Under the pieces are notes generated by a model. The model had not been told where the DNA came from, made no database searches, and saw nothing but the letters and a program-made list of their open reading frames with translations. 64,000 nt of DNA from Oscillospiraceae bacterium. GTDB lineage: Bacteria > Bacillota > Clostridia > Oscillospirales > Acutalibacteraceae. Shown one piece after another: positions 31,301 through 38,758 of the stretch. Every line of letters starts with the position of its first letter. Position 1 is the first letter of the stretch. Location of the stretch: the NCBI GenBank assembly GCA_031268095.1, contig JAIRXU010000025.1:19055-83054 (forward strand). Direction: 5' to 3'. The position numbers and the translations under genes were made by a program.

Positions 31301-32003
31301 GGTGATCCCGTTTGAGTATGCATGGAATGTCATGGCCGAAAACTATGACTTTTCCGAGGGGTTAGCGGCGGTAAGCAAGCGAATGGATAATCTTTCTTCT
31401 TATTCATGGTCTTTTGGATACATCGACAAAACCGGAAAGCAGGTTATCCCCTTCGAATACAATGAGGCACGGCCTTTCTCCGATGGTCTTGCGCTCGTTA
31501 CGAAGGCCGCCGTCAGCAATTATGGCTACATCGATAAGACCGGCAAAACCGTCCTCCCCTTTCAGTATCAAGAACTACAGACGGGCGGCGATTTCAAAAA
31601 TGGCTTGGCCGCCGTGGAGAACGGCGACGGGAAGATCGGCTACATGGATAAAACCGGTAAGATGGCAATCCCGTTCCAGCTAACATCCACTTCCCCACAG
31701 GCCCCTGGCTATGCTAGCTCCTTCGTTGGCGGCTACGCGTACGCCTCCATCATCCAGAACGACCGGAAGGTTGACGGCTTCATCGACAAAACCGGCAAAT
31801 TTACGTCCTACCAGTCCCTTTTCGGATCTTTGCCATACTATAGCGAATTCCTGAGCAGCGAGGTGTTTGGCGGAAAGATCACCCACACCGACGGGCCGCT
31901 GATGCCTTTATTGGATATCCAGGGCGCCGAAGAGGACGAATATTTTGGATCATCTTTCCCCGTCGGGAAATACGGTTATATCAAAAACCCGTTCTATCAT
32001 TGA
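28311..32003 (+). CDS. Large zinc-ribbon, DUF4234-like, TPR and WG-repeat membrane protein
   Basis: The 1230-residue protein is a mosaic: zinc ribbon (FCIGCG ... FCPCCGA, residues 2-23); a DUF4234-like membrane segment (about 43-200, LNLLTLGIYKQYYY); an Ala/Pro-rich cytoplasmic stretch; a further helix (about 303-326); and the shared TPR cassette (about 338-470). Then come two related domains that each end in a PIEDYRP motif (about 480-660 and 665-850), and finally about seven WG-type repeats (YGYIDKTGKTVIP pattern, about 895-1225). WG repeats form beta-rich binding surfaces and are common in Bacteroidetes and Clostridia. It is probably a scaffold that spans the membrane, with cytoplasmic ribbon and outer repeat array. 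No enzyme motif is present. It lies between two kinase genes in the same operon. Confidence 0.75.
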   Translation: MFCIGCGKPLTPEDLFCPCCGAQNPPPQPMPGPPPPLLPVKRTYVKFILLNLLTLGIYKQYYYACCIREMNAACAEDGEETPGFWKYFGLSLLTFGIYGIIHQVQLMKRVENAGKRYGVKVMSAGKKMAMQYGGILGVGFLEGILSVLVPLIVLGARIYDPASVLLLTVILMLAGTLPGFILIFISSYHWIHDFNAISRAYNQRVQTGWAPSPARIPAGPIYAAPAPPVSANAAPAPSAPLASAPPQPAKPSAGEKLSQAAVHARQIGFALWEAAKPRLQSFRQAVRQTAAAAWIWIKRHKKPVIAALAALTAVAALCVTGGLVWQARQAKKAALNTAPDSPLVLGEKYLTELDYEQALPQFDEAIRIDPKNPRSYLGKADALLHLDRQPDAAEALAKGAQKTGDPLLTAAETAAGQSAADGYVAISNAYEKLNWGDIALGLLRRVAKELPDEAKIIAALERLEELFGETSRARWEKAYASVLGTLREIVVSRDWDALAAEFSPDVTLNYELDTTSFGYVFHDLNKDCVAELILSCRQQGDDVPTIRAIYVLEKNNPVQLWTDMYRMGGSFQSSGAFLEENYAGSGMRTTQRLLLKNNQLVFDKAIESPMWDMPQEYRYYEGSFDNGIVISEAKYNELQKTEFRGGAEAKFAFFPIEDYRPNAAEEQAYANVLGLYQDIAASGRPGRFESEMQASLGVLEDAACYYAFQDIDSNGVTELLMIKKNNYYDGTTRSSIFGAYTLVGGKPQAMHLRENSTYPECYWASYDGYLDGSGFLYVSGYGSNTSFNFKLRISNHDFVCAASYIAGGWASGDPSYDGDCHNQQEYDSGIKNWPKDNAKAGLTCYPIEDYRPAAEETERNTTAAVTLDPSWVIAPAYTAAHPFSEGLAAVSKSAESSSGGKWGFIDEKGTLVIPMIYGEVGDFSDGLALIAIGEYPNTKYGYIDKTGKTVIPAIYDNARPFSEGLAAVAIGKTELLEYPKMHNTYGKMGYINTQGKTVIPFEYAWNVMAENYDFSEGLAAVSKRMDNLSSYSWSFGYIDKTGKQVIPFEYNEARPFSDGLALVTKAAVSNYGYIDKTGKTVLPFQYQELQTGGDFKNGLAAVENGDGKIGYMDKTGKMAIPFQLTSTSPQAPGYASSFVGGYAYASIIQNDRKVDGFIDKTGKFTSYQSLFGSLPYYSEFLSSEVFGGKITHTDGPLMPLLDIQGAEEDEYFGSSFPVGKYGYIKNPFYH

Positions 32004-32026
32004 CCCTTTTGAAAGGAGAGATTCTT

Positions 32027-35000
32027 ATGGCTTTCTGCAGAAAATGCGGCGCGACCATCGCGCCCGGCAACAACGTCTGCGGCCGCTGCGGCGCGGCCGT
32101 TGCCCCAGCGACAGACGGCGCCCTCCGTCCGAACCCTGCGGACATCCCCGCGGGCGGCATGACCACCGAGCGCTTGCAGGCCATCTATCCCGAATGGGAA
32201 GTCGTCAAACTGCTGGGCGAAGGCTCGTTCGGGCAGGTGTATCAGATCCGGCGCGACATGTTCGGCAAGGCGCAGAACGCCGCGCTGAAGGTCATCCGCA
32301 TCCCCCAGAACGAAAGCGAGCGGCGGCGGGCGCGCGGCGAGGGCATGGACGACATTTCGCTTTCGGCGTATTTTCACGGCTTCGTCCAGTCGCTTTCGGA
32401 TGAAATCGACCTGCTGTCCCGGCTGAAAGGCAACAGCAACATCGTCAGTTACGAGGACCATAAAATTGTCCCCCATGAAGGCGAGGTCGGCTGGACCATT
32501 CTCATCCGCATGGAGCTGCTCACGCCCCTGCTGGACGACATCCAGGCGCACCCCTTCTCGCAGCGGGACGTGCTGCGCCTGGGACTGGATCTATGCAAAG
32601 CCCTCGCGCTGTGCGAACGGGAACGTATCATCCACCGGGATATCAAGCCTGACAATATCTTCGTCTCCGCCGGCGGAGACTTCAAGCTGGGGGATTTTGG
32701 CGTCGCCCGGGAACTGGAGCAGACCGCCTCTGGCCTTTCCCGCAAGGGCACGTATCATTTCATGGCGCCCGAAGTGTTCCACGGCCGGGCCTACAACGCC
32801 ACAGTGGACATTTACTCCCTGGGTGTGGTGCTTTATACCCTGCTCAACAGTGGGCGCACCCCCTTTTTGCCGCCAATGCCCGCCCCGATCACGGCGGCGG
32901 ACCGGGAGCAAGCGCAGCAGAAGCTGCTCAGCGGAGAGGATTTTCCGCCGCTGGAAGGGGTTGCGCCGGACTGGAATCCGATCCTGGCCACGATGTGCGC
33001 CTATGCGCCGCAGCAGCGCTACCAGACCGCCGGCGAAGCGGCTGAGGCGCTGCGGATGCTGGAAAAAGCGCTGGACGGCAGCCTGACCGTCAGCCTCTGG
33101 AACGGTGACCGCACCCCGCGCCGCTCTTCCGCCCCGACGGAGCGCGAGGCCAGCGTGTGGATCGACGGCACCCCCGTCAAGACCGCGGCGCAAGCGCCGC
33201 AACAGCCGCCGGCCAGCGCCGCTCCCTCTCCTGCGGTTGCAAATGCGCCCACAAAAAAGAAGACGCCCCGCTGGGTGCTGCCGGCCGCCCTCGCTGCCGC
33301 CGTGTTGATCGTCGCGGGCGGGATCCTCACGGGCGTTTTGCTGCACCGGAACCAGGCCGCGAAGCGGCAGGCGCTGCTGCGGGACTACTACGCGCAGACC
33401 CTGGCGCTAAGCCAGGCGGCGGACTTCGCGTCCTGCGCGTCCTATGTCAACGAAATCGCGCCGGCGCTCCCCGCCCTCGCCGCGCAGCAGCAAAACCAGC
33501 AGCGGCTCGGCGAAATTTACTACATGCAGGGCAACAGTTACTTTGAGCTGGAGCAGTACGACAAGGCGATCGCCTCGTACGAAACCGCAAAAAGGTATTT
33601 CCCCGACCACCAGGGGATCCAGCGGGACATGGCGATCGCCTACGCCCGCGGCGGAAACATCGACCGGGCGGAAAGCTTCCTCCAAACCCTGCGTACGCTG
33701 CCCGACAGCGAAAGCGACATCGCCCTGCTCCGCGGGGAAATTTCCTTTGCCAAGCAGAACTACGCCGACGCGCTGACGCAGCTGCGGAACTACCTCGCGC
33801 TGCCGGGCAGCGACAACTACGAGAAATACCGGGCCTACCTGCTGCTCGACAAAGCATGCCGCAAGCTCGGCGGGCAGGAGAAGGAAAATATCGCCCTGCT
33901 CCAGGAGGCGCTGCGCGTCCTGCCAGAGCAATATGCCCCGGTCCTGAAAGAGCGCCTGGCTGACGCCTATTCCCGGAACAAGCAGTATCAGGAAGCGGTC
34001 AGCCTCTTCGAGCAGCTGCGCGACGGCGGCGACCAGCGCTTCGGTACGCTGCAAAACATTGGCCTGCTCTATCAGCAAATGAAGCAGTACGACAAGGCCC
34101 GCGCCGCCTTCGACGCCCTGCGGGCCGCCTTCCCGGACCGCTACGAAGCCCCCATGCGCCTGGCGTTCCTCGTCATCGCCGAGCAGGGCGCGAAAGCCAA
34201 CGAAAAGCGCGACTACGCTGAGGCGCTGCCGTTCTTTGACCGGGCCAAGGCGCTCTACGCCGCCCGTCCCGCCGCTTCCGGGGACGACCCGGACATGGGC
34301 CGGCTGGAAAGCCTGATCGGGGACCTGCGCAGCGGGGGATGGTTTGACGATACGCCAGCCGCCCAAGTTGTCAACAGGTCGTTGGGGGGGAATCACAACT
34401 CGATTTTCGATCTGGAACTGACGACGAAGGCGGCAGCCGCTGCGGGGGTTGCCCCAACGGCGAAACCGCAAAAAAATGCAGCAACCAGTCTTTCTGTTGG
34501 CCAAACCTACCATTTTGGCGCGTATGACTGGATTGTTCTTGCGCGCGAAAGCGGAAAAGCGCTCTTGCTGACAAAGACCTATATTGAAGAACGCCAATAT
34601 CATGAAACGGAAGCGGATATCACTTGGGAAACCAGCGATATCCGAAGATATCTCAACGGCGCTTTATATAACAAGTTCAGCGAAGCGGAAAAAGCGCGGA
34701 TTATCGAGACCAAACTCGATAATCCGGACAATCCTTGGGAAAATACGGAAGGCGGAAGAGCGACAAACGACCGAATTTTCTTGCTGAACATACAAGAACT
34801 CTTCCAGTATTTCGGCAAGGGCGGCGCGGTTCCCAATAATCGAGGCGGTGTGTACGACGCATTAAAAGAGCATCAAGACGCATTACTCCCTCAAACCTAC
34901 TCAGGGGAGGGAGGCTGGTGGCTCCGTTCACCTGGTCGGGATCAAAGTTTTGCATTTGTTGATGGAGATAAAAAAGGTGGAAACGAGATATCCATCACCT

Positions 35001-35059
35001 ACGCCAATGTATGTGGATATTACGCTTACGTTCGCCCTGCTATGTGGATAAAATTGTAA
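32027..35059 (+). CDS. Transmembrane Ser/Thr kinase with zinc ribbon, TPR array and DUF6273 domain
   Basis: The 1010-residue protein contains a zinc ribbon (FCRKCG ... VCGRCGA, 3-22) and a kinase domain (about 55-330) with LGEGSFGQVY near 62, a canonical HRDIKPDN (His203) and DFGVAR. After a Pro/Ala linker there is one membrane helix (about 417-438), a long outer TPR array (about 450-780, YFELEQYDKAIASYETAKRY type), and a C-terminal DUF6273-like domain (about 815-1010) with YDWIVLARE and WWLRSPG segments. DUF6273 occurs on clostridial surface proteins and has a fold related to formylglycine/lectin-like domains, but its ligand is unknown. It is the only one of the three kinases here with the normal catalytic lysine. 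ATG 32027 follows GAAAGGAGA. The end of the gene is AT-rich and overlaps the HEPN remnant by 20 bases. Confidence 0.85.
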   Translation: MAFCRKCGATIAPGNNVCGRCGAAVAPATDGALRPNPADIPAGGMTTERLQAIYPEWEVVKLLGEGSFGQVYQIRRDMFGKAQNAALKVIRIPQNESERRRARGEGMDDISLSAYFHGFVQSLSDEIDLLSRLKGNSNIVSYEDHKIVPHEGEVGWTILIRMELLTPLLDDIQAHPFSQRDVLRLGLDLCKALALCERERIIHRDIKPDNIFVSAGGDFKLGDFGVARELEQTASGLSRKGTYHFMAPEVFHGRAYNATVDIYSLGVVLYTLLNSGRTPFLPPMPAPITAADREQAQQKLLSGEDFPPLEGVAPDWNPILATMCAYAPQQRYQTAGEAAEALRMLEKALDGSLTVSLWNGDRTPRRSSAPTEREASVWIDGTPVKTAAQAPQQPPASAAPSPAVANAPTKKKTPRWVLPAALAAAVLIVAGGILTGVLLHRNQAAKRQALLRDYYAQTLALSQAADFASCASYVNEIAPALPALAAQQQNQQRLGEIYYMQGNSYFELEQYDKAIASYETAKRYFPDHQGIQRDMAIAYARGGNIDRAESFLQTLRTLPDSESDIALLRGEISFAKQNYADALTQLRNYLALPGSDNYEKYRAYLLLDKACRKLGGQEKENIALLQEALRVLPEQYAPVLKERLADAYSRNKQYQEAVSLFEQLRDGGDQRFGTLQNIGLLYQQMKQYDKARAAFDALRAAFPDRYEAPMRLAFLVIAEQGAKANEKRDYAEALPFFDRAKALYAARPAASGDDPDMGRLESLIGDLRSGGWFDDTPAAQVVNRSLGGNHNSIFDLELTTKAAAAAGVAPTAKPQKNAATSLSVGQTYHFGAYDWIVLARESGKALLLTKTYIEERQYHETEADITWETSDIRRYLNGALYNKFSEAEKARIIETKLDNPDNPWENTEGGRATNDRIFLLNIQELFQYFGKGGAVPNNRGGVYDALKEHQDALLPQTYSGEGGWWLRSPGRDQSFAFVDGDKKGGNEISITYANVCGYYAYVRPAMWIKL

Positions 35060-35294
35060 CTACATGCAATGAGTCCCGCCCATGACCACCCTCCCGACCT
35101 GCAACGCAAAACCCCGCCGAATGGCGGGGCAGGGGGAACTGGTTATCTTTCAGCAGCTTTTCCGCCGCCTGCTGGCAGTGATAGCACATGAGTTCCAGCG
35201 GCGCCGGGTGCATCGTCCAGCCGTGCTCGGCATAGGCCAGGTCCATTTCGGCGATGCGAAGCCAGTCACGCAAAATGGAGAAGTCAGGCGCCAT
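35040..35294 (-). pseudogene. Truncated HEPN-domain gene of a HEPN/MNT toxin-antitoxin pair
   Basis: The first 45 residues match the start of HEPN proteins (LRDWLRIAEMDLAYAE then CYHCQQAAEKLLK), but the remaining 39 residues do not continue the domain, and the usual second half with the R-x4-6-H ribonuclease motif is missing. A terminator-like hairpin with a T-run on this strand (35104-35129) lies inside the remaining reading frame. It overlaps the MNT gene by 11 bases. I read it as a decayed toxin gene whose C-terminal half was lost when the region was rearranged. Confidence 0.65.
35104..35129 (-). terminator. Hairpin with T-run inside the HEPN remnant
   Basis: On the minus strand CCCCGCC (35129-35123) and GGCGGGG (35118-35112) form a 7-bp stem with an ATTC loop, followed by TTTT (35111-35108). 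It would end transcripts from the MNT/HEPN pair before the frame's stop codon. Confidence 0.7.
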
Positions 35295-35610
35295 ACAGCA
35301 GCCTCCCATCCCTGGCAATCGCGCGTTCCATCGTTGGTCCCTGCGCCCTGCGGTGAAACATACTGGATTTTCCCGCGAGCAGGTCAAGCGCCATCCGCTG
35401 ACGCGCCGCCATGCGCAGGCGGATATCCAGCACCTTTTCCATGGGGTTTTCCACTTGATCCGGCACCACAACATAAATATCCAAGTCACTGTCCTCGTTC
35501 GGCTCCCCGCGGGCATACGAGCCAAACAGGTAGATCGCCTCGGTGTCCGGTACCACCGCCAGTACGCTGTCTCTGATGAGCTCCAGTTCACGTTCCACCG
35601 CCGCGTCCAT
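35284..35610 (-). CDS. MNT-type nucleotidyltransferase (antitoxin of HEPN/MNT pair)
   Basis: The 108-residue protein has the minimal nucleotidyltransferase signature: LFGSYARGEPNEDSDLDIYV (about 32-51), with the G-S motif and both Asp residues of S-D-L-D. In known HEPN/MNT pairs this enzyme AMPylates or otherwise neutralises the HEPN ribonuclease. GGGAGGG lies upstream of the ATG at 35610. It runs antisense to the kinase genes on either side. With its HEPN partner truncated, it may survive as a harmless leftover. Confidence 0.85.
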   Translation of the reverse strand: MDAAVERELELIRDSVLAVVPDTEAIYLFGSYARGEPNEDSDLDIYVVVPDQVENPMEKVLDIRLRMAARQRMALDLLAGKSSMFHRRAQGPTMERAIARDGRLLYGA

Positions 35611-35697
35611 GGCGCATCCCTCCCTTTCCCCTACCATTATACCCCACCCCGCCATAAATAGCAACCCTCTATTTCTTTCACACCAGGAGGTCATCTC

Positions 35698-38688
35698 ATG
35701 ATCCGCTGTCTTGGCTGCATGGCCGAATACGAGGAAGCATACGACGTCTGCCCGCACTGCGGGTTTGTGGCCGGCACAGCGGCCGAAGAACCGCTGCACA
35801 TGGAGCCGGGGAGCATCCTGCGGGAACGCTACATTATGGGCCGGGCGCTGGGCTACGGCGGCTTCGGCGTGACGTACCTCGCCTGGGACGCGCTGCTGGA
35901 GCTGCGGGTGGCAATCAAGGAATACCTGCCCAGCGAATTTTCGACCAGAATGCCGGGGCAGACGCAGGTCACCGTCTTCAGCGGCGGCAAGCAGGAGCAG
36001 TTCGAAAGCGGGATGGCGAAGTTCGTCGAGGAGGCCCAGCGGCTGATCCAGTTCCATGACCAGGAAGGCGTCGTGAAGGTTTTCGACAGCTTCGAGGACA
36101 ACAACACCGCTTATATTGTCATGGAACTGCTGGAAGGAGAGACGCTGAAGTCTTTCCTGGCGCGGGAAAAGACTGTCCCGCCGGACCGGGCCGTTGCGAT
36201 GCTGCTGCCGGTGGCGCGCTCCCTTGCGGCCGTCAACGCCCATGGCATTCTCCACCGGGACATTGCGCCGGACAACATCTTCCTTTGCGCGGACGGCCGC
36301 GTGAAGGTGATCGACTTCGGCTCCGCCCGGTTCGCTACCACATCGCACAGCCGCAGCCTCACCGTGCTCATCAAGCCCGGCTACTCCCCGGAGGAACAGT
36401 ACCGCAGCCGGGGCGACCAAGGCCCCTGGACGGACGTTTACGCCCTGGGCGCGGTGCTTTACCGCATGGTGACGGGCGAGACGCCGCCCGACGCCCTGGA
36501 ACGCCGCGCCATGTTTGAGGGCAAACATCACAAAGATATGCTCAAGCCCATCGCGCGGGCGTGCCGGGACATCACCTCCAACCAGGAAACCGCCATTCTC
36601 AACGCGCTGAACGTCCGCATTGAGGACCGGACCCCCGACATGGAAACCCTCGCCGCGGAACTGACCAGCACGGAGCCCGTGAAGCGCCGTTTCGGGAAAA
36701 TCAAAAAAATCGATGTGCTGACATGGCCGCTCTGGGCGAAGATCGGCGCGCCCGCCGCGCTGCTGGCCGTCGTGACGCTCAGCGTGCTGTTCGCCGCCGG
36801 GGTCATTGGCTTCGACGCCGGGCTGCGCACGGATATCCAGCTGCCGAACGGCATGAGCCGGGTGCCGTCGGTGATCAGCCAGGAACTGACCCGGGCGGCG
36901 AAGCGCCTGGACAAGGCCGCGCTGCTCTACAGCATCACGGGAAAAGAATATTCCGACGCCATTGAGGCCGACCGGATCCTGACCCAGAACCTGACGGCGG
37001 GGACGGTCGTGCCCAGTAATTCCATGCTGGAAATCACCATCAGCGGCGGCGCGGCGCGGGACCTGACCGCCAAGGACGCCAAGGGCCGGGTGGAAGCCGC
37101 CGACGTCCAATTCCGCACGGAGGAAGAAGCGCTCGGCATGCTGCGGCAGCAGGGGCTGGAGCCTTCCGTCAAGCGGCAGGCCAGCGAAACCGTCGCGGCA
37201 GGCGTCGTGATTTCCATGACTCCCCCCGCGGGAACCAAACTTTCTCCCGGCGAAGCGGTGGAACTGGTGGTCAGCACCGGCGGCGCGCGCTTTGCCGTGC
37301 CCGACACCGTCGGCAAACCGGAGGCCGAGGCCAGCGCCGCGCTCCAGGCGAAAGGGCTCTCCGTCGCCCTCCTCTACCAAACGAGCGCGTCGGCCCCGGA
37401 GGGTACCATTCTGGCGCAAAATCCCGCCGCCGGCACGCAGGCCAAGCGCGGCGACAGCGTGACACTCACCGTCAGCAGCGGGCAATCCCTGACGGCGGCG
37501 GCCAGCGTCGTCGGGCAGACGCAGGCGGCGGCCAAAGCCGCGCTCGGGCAGCAGGGCTTCTCGGTGGCGGTCAGCGAGGCCTACAGCGATACCGTCCCCC
37601 AAGGCAGCGTGATCAGCCAGAGCCCCGCCGCGGGGAGCGAACTGCCCAGGGGCAGCACCGTTGCGCTCACCGTCAGTCTCGGCAAAGAACCCGTTCCGGC
37701 CACCCAGCCGCCCCAGACCCAGCCGCCGGCGACCACCCAGCCGGTTGTCACGACCACCCAGCCGACGACGAAACCGACCTATACCGTCACCTTCAACGCC
37801 AACGGCGGCACGGTTTCGCCGGCCAGCGTCACTCGCCAGGCCGGAGAGGCGCTTGGAACCCCACCTTGGCCGGTGCGCGATTATTATACGTTCCAGGGCT
37901 GGTTTCAAGGCAGCAATCATTTTTTGGACAACATGGCCGTCACCGGCGACCTGACGCTCACTGCCCAGTGGACGCAAAACGCCCTGTCCGGCTGGGTTTC
38001 GGCTGGCAGTGTGCCGTCCGGCGCACAGGTGGTCAACCGCAAATGGACGTATACGCAGTCGTCAACGGGGTACAAAGATTCCTACAATCAGACGGAATCC
38101 GGCTGGACGCTGACGGGGAGCGAGTGGCAGCAGACGGGAACGGGAACTGTCAAATGGCTTGACAGCAATTGCTATTCGCCCAATGGTCCTTATACTGCTT
38201 ATGGACCATATAGGCTTGGAGCAATCAATTTATCGGGCATCGAAACAAGCGAGCCGGGCGCGTACGAAAACGCAACCCAAAAACGTACGTACGGCGCAAG
38301 AAGCGTTAACACGTACCTTTATTTCCATTGGGTGGACAGCAGATGGATAGGAGAACCCGCGACCAACCGCTGGGTAGAAAGTTTTCAGAGTTCCGATTCG
38401 CACGATAACTATAACACATTCGTCTATTATTGGGATAATTCAGATTGGCAGAGGGGCGAAAGCGGCGCAGGCGGCGCATGGGTGGATATGTGGGTTGGAA
38501 AGGCAGGCGTTACCGGAGTCGGAAGCAAATGGTGGTACCGGATCCCTTGCTACCAAAAGCCCTACACCGACTACCGCAAACTGTTCCACTGGAGCAAAAC
38601 CACTACCGAATCCAAAGAATCCGCTTCCTATCCCTCCGGCAGCGGCGTCAGCAACGTCCAGGAGCTGGTGCAATACCGGGCCAAGTAA
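35698..38688 (+). CDS. Transmembrane Ser/Thr kinase with zinc ribbon, PASTA repeats and InlB-type repeat
   Basis: The 996-residue protein has a zinc ribbon (RCLGCM ... VCPHCGF, 3-22), a kinase domain (about 40-300) with [11 protein letters not shown] near 50, AIKEYL with the ATP lysine near 77, HRDIAPDN (His186) and DFGSARF, and one membrane helix (about 347-371). Outside come about four PASTA-like repeats (about 385-660), a Thr/Pro/Gln linker, an InlB B-type repeat (about 697-765, [10 protein letters not shown] ... LTAQW) and a Trp/Tyr-rich domain. PASTA kinases of the PknB/PrkC type sense muropeptides, but here the PASTA units are followed by extra adhesin-like modules. The catalytic-loop lysine is replaced by Ala (HRDIAPDN). 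ATG 35698 follows CCAGGAGG. Confidence 0.88.
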   Translation: MIRCLGCMAEYEEAYDVCPHCGFVAGTAAEEPLHMEPGSILRERYIMGRALGYGGFGVTYLAWDALLELRVAIKEYLPSEFSTRMPGQTQVTVFSGGKQEQFESGMAKFVEEAQRLIQFHDQEGVVKVFDSFEDNNTAYIVMELLEGETLKSFLAREKTVPPDRAVAMLLPVARSLAAVNAHGILHRDIAPDNIFLCADGRVKVIDFGSARFATTSHSRSLTVLIKPGYSPEEQYRSRGDQGPWTDVYALGAVLYRMVTGETPPDALERRAMFEGKHHKDMLKPIARACRDITSNQETAILNALNVRIEDRTPDMETLAAELTSTEPVKRRFGKIKKIDVLTWPLWAKIGAPAALLAVVTLSVLFAAGVIGFDAGLRTDIQLPNGMSRVPSVISQELTRAAKRLDKAALLYSITGKEYSDAIEADRILTQNLTAGTVVPSNSMLEITISGGAARDLTAKDAKGRVEAADVQFRTEEEALGMLRQQGLEPSVKRQASETVAAGVVISMTPPAGTKLSPGEAVELVVSTGGARFAVPDTVGKPEAEASAALQAKGLSVALLYQTSASAPEGTILAQNPAAGTQAKRGDSVTLTVSSGQSLTAAASVVGQTQAAAKAALGQQGFSVAVSEAYSDTVPQGSVISQSPAAGSELPRGSTVALTVSLGKEPVPATQPPQTQPPATTQPVVTTTQPTTKPTYTVTFNANGGTVSPASVTRQAGEALGTPPWPVRDYYTFQGWFQGSNHFLDNMAVTGDLTLTAQWTQNALSGWVSAGSVPSGAQVVNRKWTYTQSSTGYKDSYNQTESGWTLTGSEWQQTGTGTVKWLDSNCYSPNGPYTAYGPYRLGAINLSGIETSEPGAYENATQKRTYGARSVNTYLYFHWVDSRWIGEPATNRWVESFQSSDSHDNYNTFVYYWDNSDWQRGESGAGGAWVDMWVGKAGVTGVGSKWWYRIPCYQKPYTDYRKLFHWSKTTTESKESASYPSGSGVSNVQELVQYRAK

Positions 38689-38713
38689 CCGATTCTCCCG
38701 CGCGCTGCATGAA

Positions 38714-38752
38714 CCCTCCCAAACTTACCCATACTGGGAAAGTAAGGGAGGG
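38714..38752 (+). promoter_or_regulatory. Hairpin that could sequester the sigG ribosome-binding site
   Basis: CCCTCCC (38714-38720) can pair with GGGAGGG (38746-38752), which is the Shine-Dalgarno sequence 6 bases before the sigG start. The stem continues, after a short internal loop, with CTTACCCA against TGGGAAAG (7 of 8 pairs). If formed it would hide the ribosome-binding site, suggesting translational control. Confidence 0.5.
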
Positions 38753-38758
38753 ACGGCT

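Noticed and set aside
35284..37977. 897-codon open frame on the minus strand
   Set aside because: Only the last 108 codons (MNT nucleotidyltransferase, with its own Shine-Dalgarno) are real; the upstream part is antisense to the PASTA kinase and lacks motifs.
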